A model generated the notes under the pieces. That model saw only the letters and a program-made list of their open reading frames with translations. It made no database searches and had not been told where the DNA came from. 64,000 nt of DNA from Neoarius graeffei (Eukaryota; Chordata; Actinopteri; Siluriformes; Ariidae). Below, in pieces: positions 31,912 to 64,000 of this stretch. Numbering within the stretch: the stretch's first letter is position 1; each line of letters begins with the position of its first letter. Location of the stretch: NCBI RefSeq assembly GCF_027579695.1, contig NC_083578.1, positions 1,742,768-1,806,767 on the forward strand, read 5' to 3'. The position numbers were made by a program, and so were the translations under genes.

Positions 31912-33384
31912 TTTGCTATAATGGATTTAATGGAGCTCTGTGGGATATTCAAAGTTTGGGATATTTTTTATAACCCAACCCTGATCTATACTTCTCCACA
32001 ACTTTGACCTGTTTGGAGGCTCCTTGGTTCTCATGTTGCTTGCTTAGTAGTGTTGCAGAGTCAGGGTCCTTCCAGAACAGGTTGATTTATACAGACATTA
32101 TGTGACAGCTCATGTGACACTTTGATTGCACACAGGTGGATCTTAATCAACTAATTATGTGACTTACAAAGTGAATTGGTTGGACCAGCTCTTATTTAGG
32201 GGTTTCATATGAAAGGGGGTGAATACCTATGCACACTCCAGATCTGTTTTTTCATCTTAATTATTGTTTTTGTCACAATAAAATAACAATTTTCACCTTT
32301 AAAGTGGTAGGCATGTTGTGGAAATCAAATGATGCCATCCCCCCAACAATCCATTTTAATTCCAGCTTGTAATGCAACAAAACAGGACAAACACCAAGGG
32401 GGATGAATACTTTTGCAAGACACTGTATGTAGTACTGTTTCCTGGCATTAAACCATATTGCTGCTCACATATCTCCACCTCTCCTCTTAGCCTAGCTTCC
32501 ACCACTCTTTACCTTAACTTCATGCTGTGGCTGGTCAACTTTATACCTCTATAGTTACTGCAGCACTGGACATCACCTTGGTTCTTGAATATTGATACCA
32601 GTATACTACGTCTACATTCTTCAGGTATCCTCTCGCTTTCCAAGGTCTTTTTAAACAATCTAGTCAAAAAGTCAATTGCCATCTCTCCTGAGCATCTCCA
32701 TGCCTCCACTGGTATATTATCTGGGCCGACTGCCTTTCCACTTTTCATTCTCCTCATAGCTCTTCTTGCTTCCTCCTTGCTAGTCTGCTGTAATTCCTGA
32801 TTCACTATCTCCACATTGGCCAACCTTCTCTCTCTCTCATTTTCTTCATTCATCAGCTTCTCAAAGGGCTCCATCCACCTTCAACACACCCTCTTCACTT
32901 GTCAGCACATTTCATCTGCATCCTTTATCAGCCTAACCTGCTGGACATCTTTCCCAGCTCGATCTCATTGTCTTGCAAATCGGTACAGGTACTTTTCTCC
33001 ATCCTTAGTTTCTAACCATTCATATAGTTCATCATACACCTTTGACTTCACCATTTGCCACTGCTCTCTTTGCTTTCCTTCATGTCTGCTCTCCATCTCC
33101 TTTTTATCCCAGTTTTGCTTTGCCATCTTCTTCCTCCTTATACTCTACTGGACTTCCTCATTCCACCATCAAGTCTCCTGTTCTTCCTTTCTTTGGCCTG
33201 ATGTCACTCCCTGTATATTCCTAGCTGTCACCCTCACCACTTCTGCCATAGTTGTCCAATCATCTAATGCCTTTACACCCAATGTCTGTCTCAGATTATC
33301 CCTAAATTCTGACGTACAATCTTCCTCCTTCAACTTACACCATCTGATTTTTTTTTTTTTTTTGGGGGGGAGCTTTCTCTTTCA

Positions 33385-33513
33385 AGCCCTGTGATGACCT
33401 GGCGACTTGTCCAGGGTGTGCCCCGCCTTTCGCCTGTAGTCAGCTGGGATAGGCTCCAGCTTGCCTGCGACCCTGTAGAAGGATAAAGCGGCTAGAGATA
33501 ATGAGATGAGATG
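33385..33513 (+). mobile_element. Tail-only V-type SINE
   Basis: Begins AGCCCTGTGATGACCTGG and ends in ATGAGATGAG. It has a perfect 14-bp duplication AGCTTTCTCTTTCA (33371-33384 and 33514-33527). It inserted in the LINE linker region. Confidence 0.9.
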
Positions 33514-33873
33514 AGCTTTCTCTTTCATCATCTTTTTTTAACCTCTAAGATCATCCTCCCCACCACCATCCAATGCTTCTTAGCTACATTCACCCCTGAT
33601 ATCACTTTGCAGTCTGCGATCATCTTCAGGTTGCATCTCTGACATAAAATATAGTCCACCTGAGAACACCCTCCTCCACTCATTACTTTATGGTCTTCTT
33701 TCTTCTTAAAGTATGCATACAACACAGCCATTTCCATTCTCTTTACGAAATCCACCACCATCTGCCTTTCCACATTTCTCTACTTCACTCCATACCTACC
33801 CATCGCCTCCTCATCACCTCTGTTCCCTTCTCCAACATGCCCATTTAGGTCTGCTCCAATTGCCACTCTTTCC

Positions 33874-34233
33874 ATCCATCCATTATCTGTAGCCACTTAT
33901 CCTGTACAGGGTCGCAGGCAACCTGGATCCTATCCCAGCTGACTATGGGTGAAAGGCGGGGTTCACCCTGGCTAAGTCGCCAGATCATCACAGGACTGAC
34001 ACACAGAGACACACAACCATTCACACTCACATTCACACCTACGCTCAATTTAGAGTCACCAGTTAACCTAACCTGCATGTCTTTGGACTGTGGGGGAAAC
34101 CGGAGCACCCGGAGGAAACCCACGCGGACACGGGGAGAACATGCAAACTCCGCACAGAAAGGCCCTCGCCGGCCCCGGGGCTCGAACTTGGACCTTCTTG
34201 CTGTGAGGCGACAGCACTAACCACTACACCACC
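33874..34233 (-). mobile_element. Complete V-type SINE in the LINE endonuclease region
   Basis: Antisense copy with head and core. A perfect 12-bp duplication GCCACTCTTTCC is present at 33862-33873 and 34234-34245. Confidence 0.92.
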
Positions 34234-34275
34234 GCCACTCTTTCCTTTTTTGGTATACTTTCAACCACTTCATCC

Positions 34276-35499
34276 AACTGAAACAAGCTTTAACAATAAT
34301 CAACTTTTATCTGTATAGCTTTGATGAAATTCACACAAATTGAAATTAATCATACAAATCATTACAAAGTTTTCAATACCCACAGACAATCTTCCTCCAT
34401 ATACTGTTTGTCTTTCATACATTTTAACTATTTGATGGAAGACATATTAAAATTTTAACTTGCTTTATACAAGCAGCACTTTGGGATACAAAGACGGATG
34501 GTGTTGCTTCTTTTATTCCTTGTTCTGTGGCCAGGTCATCTGTATCACTATCACTGCTCCTTACGTTCCTTCTGAATGCTGTATTTTTCATTTTAGTTCA
34601 TTTCATGTATTGTTTGTTGCAAATAAGTGAATATAAGAGAAATAATACACATGGAGACCAAAGACATTTTTTTGTTTGTTTAAAAGAACATAAACGTCAG
34701 CGGCTAATTAACTGACTGAACTGTCTGTTTTTCCTTTTAATTAAATGTAAATAATGTGGAATGTGATTATGGAATGAAACATGTCTTGGCTGGTTGAGAA
34801 TATTTGGGCTAGATAGGAATATTCTTTGTTTTTTTTCCCTCAAAACATAATTTTAAGTTTTAAGAATCAAATAAAATCTTAAATGCTAAAAGTATTAAAA
34901 ATGTGAAACCATGACATGGACACAGGCTTTTCAGAGTTCATGGATAATGTCTGTGTTTGCAAATTTTTATTTAAAAATGAAATAAAATGCAAGCTCAACA
35001 GAGGTAGGTTAAACACAAACATTATTATATTCTGAAGTCAAGTCTGGCTTTTTCCCCACGTTACAGTTGAATTCTACTTAATGTTCTTCTGAGAACGTCA
35101 GTCATTGTAAAGCTCTGTACTGAACCCGAGAACACAGGCTCTGTTCGAACCAGACCTCCTGATGTTGGAGATGGCAGAGTGTGTATTACCCATAATGCAG
35201 TGCATATCAGTGTACAGCAGATTGAGCACAAATCCATGTTTACGCAATAGAATTAATTCTAGTAAGAATGCTTCTGTCCAGTGTGAGCATTTAGGACACA
35301 GCCCTTTGGTCCTTTATTTCTCTATAATGATCACCTTTAGAGAGACGCAATTCTTAATGACGGCCAATCCAACAGTTTTGTAAACACAGCCTACACAGTA
35401 ACATACATACTTTGGATTTTAAATAAAACAGGAAACAATGCTGTGTGTTATTAAGGGAAGTTCTGAAAGGGTTAATCAGGTCATGATTGGGTTGAGAAG
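34276..35499. other. Intergenic AT-rich sequence between ggt1 and ggt5
   Basis: No coding region, known repeat or RNA gene recognised. Part of it may be the 3' UTR of ggt5, which would read leftward from 35961. It contains ordinary A/T runs only. Confidence 0.5.
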
Positions 35500-35600
35500 G
35501 TCAGGGTAAAGACGCCAGGGTGAGAGAATGTGAGGGTAAAGACGCCAGGGTGAGAGAATGTGAGGGTAAAGACGCCAGGGTGAGAGTATGTCAGGTTAAG
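35500..35600. repeat. 30-bp tandem repeat, 3.3 copies
   Basis: Unit GTNAGGGTAAAGACGCCAGG plus GTGAGAGAAT, starting at 35500, 35530 and 35560, with a partial fourth unit. It lies about 360 bp downstream of the ggt5 stop codon. Confidence 0.9.
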
Positions 35601-35807
35601 AAATTTCAAACAAAGTATTCATCATAACTTGCATAAAAAAATAAATGTATAAATCAGAAGATATTAAAGTCTATTTAATTCTAGATGTCAAAGAGCTATG
35701 TATAGATAAATCAGATATAAAATATCAGTGATTATTCTTATATTCAATGTTATTTTAACATCTGCTTGTAATTGTGAGGTTAAGTGTGGGACTGATTGGG
35801 TCTATAA

Positions 35808-35839
<32 letters not shown>

Positions 35840-35960
35840 ATTCTTCAGTGTGTGGGGTTAAGAGTGTGGTGTTTAATGAACATGTGAACAGTGTTCAGTG
35901 TATGTGGTTTTTAATGTGTGTGTGCTGTTTAGCATTGGGTGTTTAAGGTGTGTGTGGTGC

Positions 35961-62187
<26,227 letters not shown>

Positions 62188-62279
62188 CTGAGAGAGAAAA
62201 ACAAGAAAACAGAATGATGTACAGGATAAAAGGAAAAAACAGAATAACATAAGGGTCTGAATGTTTAAACAGAGAGGTG

Positions 62280-62304
62280 TGTGTGTGTGTGTGTGTGTGT
62301 GTGT
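62280..62304. repeat. (GT)n microsatellite
   Basis: Short GT tract in ggt5 intron 1. Confidence 0.9.
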
Positions 62305-62339
62305 AAGCAATTACAGAGGCATGTATGAGTCACAAATTC

Positions 62340-63069
62340 TCTATGGATGTAAGAGGCCAGATAATGGACACAACACTGTCAGGGGAACAAACCAGTGATT
62401 GAATGTGATCCATCCCTCACAGTTTGATCAAAGTTGCCATGAACCACTACCACATCCCAAGTCACATTCAGGGCATGATCACCAGCTACTTGGCAGATAT
62501 CAAAATGTGATTCCAATCCTCCAGCTTCACAATGAAGTTCCATCCTTTTGAGAAAGGGATTGTAACAGGATGCACCATCTCCCCCATCTTGTTCGTTATG
62601 GGAACAAACCTGATCATTTCCATGGCCAGCAGAAAGACAAAAGGGCCAATGACTGCCACAGGGAGGAAATTGCCAGCAATCAGTGGTTTTATGGATGACC
62701 TTACTGTAATAATACCAACTTATGTCCAAGCATGATCCAGATCCTAGTGGAACTGGATCGCATGACAACTTGGGCAAAGATGACCTTCAAGGCCAAGAAA
62801 TCAAGGTGTCTGATGATTCAAAGGGGGAAACCCTCCAAAAAGTTTAAGCTATTTGTTCAAGAGAGTGATCCCAAGCATACAAGGAAACCCAATTAAGTGC
62901 CTCGGAAAATGATATGACAATACCCTGTCAGATAAGAACATCTCCAGCACAGAACAGCAAGTTGATGAGTGGCTCAGGAAAAATCGACAGATCTGGCCTT
63001 TGCAGGAAATACAAGTGCTGGATATACCAGCATATCCTGCTTCCAAGGCTTATGTGGCTTCTGACGGTG
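62340..63069 (+). mobile_element. LINE reverse transcriptase fragment
   Basis: KGIVTGCTISPILFVMGTNL, then GFMDDLTVIIPT (the catalytic xMDD box), and, after frameshifts, remnants such as NPIKCLGK and KYKCWIYQHILLPRLMW. It belongs to the same broad fish LINE group as the fragment at 57735-61830 but on the opposite strand. Confidence 0.72.
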
Positions 63070-63071
63070 TA

Positions 63072-64000
63072 CAACCCCAATTCCAAAAAAGTTGGGACAA
63101 AGTACAAATTATAAATAAAAATGGAATGCAATGATGTGGAAGTTTCAAAATTCCATATTTTATTCAGAATAGAACATAGATGACATATCAAATGTTTAAA
63201 CTGAGAAAATGTATCATTTAAAGAGAAAAATTAGGTGATTTTAAATTTTATGACAACACATCTCAAAAAAGTTGGGACAGGGCCATGTTTCCCACTGTGA
63301 GACATCCCCTTTTCTCTTTACAACAGTCTGTAAACGTCTGGGGACTGAGGAGACAAGTTGCTCAAGTTTAGGGAGAGGAATGTTAACCCATTCTTGTCTA
63401 ATGTAGGATTCTAGTTGTTCAACTGTCTTAGGTCTTTTTTGTTGTATCTTCTGTTTAATGATGCGTCAAATGTTTTCTATGGGTGAAAGATCTGGACTGC
63501 AGGCTGGCCAGTTCAGTACCTGGACCCTTCTTCTACGCAGCCATGATGCTGTAATTGATGCAGTATGTGGTTTGGCATTGTCATGTTGGAAAATGCAAGG
63601 TCTTCCCTGAAAGAGACGTCGTCTGGATGGGAGCATATGCTGCTCTAAAACCTGGATATACCTTTCAGCATTGATGGTGTCTTTCCAGATGTGTAAGCTG
63701 CCCATGCCACACGCACTAATGCAACCCCATACCATCAGAGATGCAGGCTTCTGAACTGAGCGCTGATAACAACTCGGGTTGTCCTTCTTCTCTTTAGTCC
63801 GAATGACACGGCGTCCCTGATTTCCATAAAGAACTTCAAATTTTGATTCGTCTGACCACAGAACAGTTTTCCACTTTGCCACAGTCCATTTTAAATGAGC
63901 CTTGGCCCAGAGAAGACGTCTGCGCTTCTGGATCGTGTTTAGATACGGCTTCTTCTTTGAACTATAGAGTTTTAGCTGGCAGCGGCGGATGGCACGGTGA
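63072..64000 (-). mobile_element. Tc1-like transposon, running off the right edge
   Basis: The left end CAACCCCAATTCCAAAAAAG follows TA (63070-63071). The element contains a Tc1 transposase on the minus strand. The right end is outside the window. Confidence 0.88.
63466..63882 (-). pseudogene. Tc1 transposase fragment
   Basis: [18 protein letters not shown] carries the first catalytic Asp region, [16 protein letters not shown] the second, and [14 protein letters not shown] the third. Directly after IENI a TGA replaces the usual Trp codon; the rest (RIIKQKIQQ and onward) is still readable to about 63250, so a single nonsense change truncates the protein. The N-terminal DNA-binding part lies toward and beyond the edge. 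Confidence 0.88.

Larger units (their letters stand above)
29696..32425 (-). mobile_element. Tc1-like transposon inserted in the LINE RT
   Basis: The ends are inverted, CAGTGTCTTGCAAAAGTATT at the left and its near-complement at the right, each next to TA (29694-29695 and 32426-32427). Transposase parts lie on the minus strand. It has been split by a complete SINE and by a foldback MITE. Confidence 0.9.
28564..34275 (-). mobile_element. RTE-like LINE (APE endonuclease + RT), split by nested insertions
   Basis: Minus-strand parts in order: end of the endonuclease (33773-33528, SQVDYILCQRCNL, CKVISGVNV), linker, N-terminal RT (32874-32509, KSGKAVGPDNIPVEAW), then after a Tc1 insertion RT motifs (29739-29221, FVFVDLEKAYDRVPR, VGLHQGLALNPFLFA) and the thumb/C-terminal region (29228-28604). 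The break is exactly at a TA between GLMPGNSTT and FALRML. The RT catalytic box reads FAEDIV instead of FADDIV, and several frameshifts are present, so the copy is dead. The 3' end lies about ten bases after the ggt1 stop codon. Confidence 0.85.

Noticed and set aside
32816-33394. Plus-strand frame of 192 codons with repeated Ser/Phe
   Set aside because: Antisense shadow of the LINE linker and endonuclease region.

Overview
The window looks like genomic DNA of a teleost fish. It has an intron-rich vertebrate gene pair, teleost-type tRNA-derived SINEs, Tc1, hAT, Harbinger, Penelope, LINE and Gypsy elements, and abundant (GT)n. The species cannot be fixed by eye. There are no bacterial-type genes, CRISPR arrays or functional RNA genes.

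Host genes. Two gamma-glutamyltransferase genes lie tail to tail. On the plus strand a complete ggt1-like gene has 12 coding exons (18116-28553) and encodes 566 aa with all splice phases consistent. On the minus strand a ggt5-like gene has 11 exons here (62187 down to 35961); exon 1 lies beyond the right edge. The enzymes cleave extracellular gamma-glutamyl peptides such as glutathione (GGT1) and leukotriene C4 (GGT5). GGT1 and GGT5 are also neighbours in human. The ggt1 model differs from human GGT1 at two glutamate-binding positions.

Layout. 1-1062: GT-rich minisatellite. 1063-3220: fragments of a REL-endonuclease non-LTR element and of a SWIM/YqaJ-type element. 3421-3548: a hairpin. 3541-9616: an antisense LINE 3' end split by a hAT element (4197-5245, 8-bp TSD) and by a DNA transposon with ~900-bp inverted repeats and an intact 419-codon gene (5763-9374). 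9617-13838: minisatellite with higher-order repeats. 13879-16920: Penelope-like element with an intact 823-codon RT/GIY-YIG gene, terminal repeats, a 14-bp TSD and hammerhead-like motifs. 18116-28553: ggt1, with Tc1/Harbinger/SINE in intron 2, a SINE in intron 7 and a LINE in intron 10. 28564-34275: an antisense RTE-like LINE split by Tc1, itself split by a SINE and a hAT-type foldback MITE, itself split by another repeat. 34275-35960: intergenic. 35961-62187: ggt5, whose introns hold two Gmr1-type Gypsy elements (integrase before reverse transcriptase), several LINEs, two hAT elements, a Harbinger-type element enclosing a 635-bp palindrome, and SINEs. 62340-64000: a LINE RT fragment and a Tc1 element running off the edge.

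Target-site duplications, read directly, give the insertion order for most nests. The clearest leads are the unassigned long-TIR transposon, the Penelope element with its ribozyme-like motifs, the integrase-first Gypsy pair, the active-site changes in the ggt1 product, and several SINE copies that share one 5' start point.
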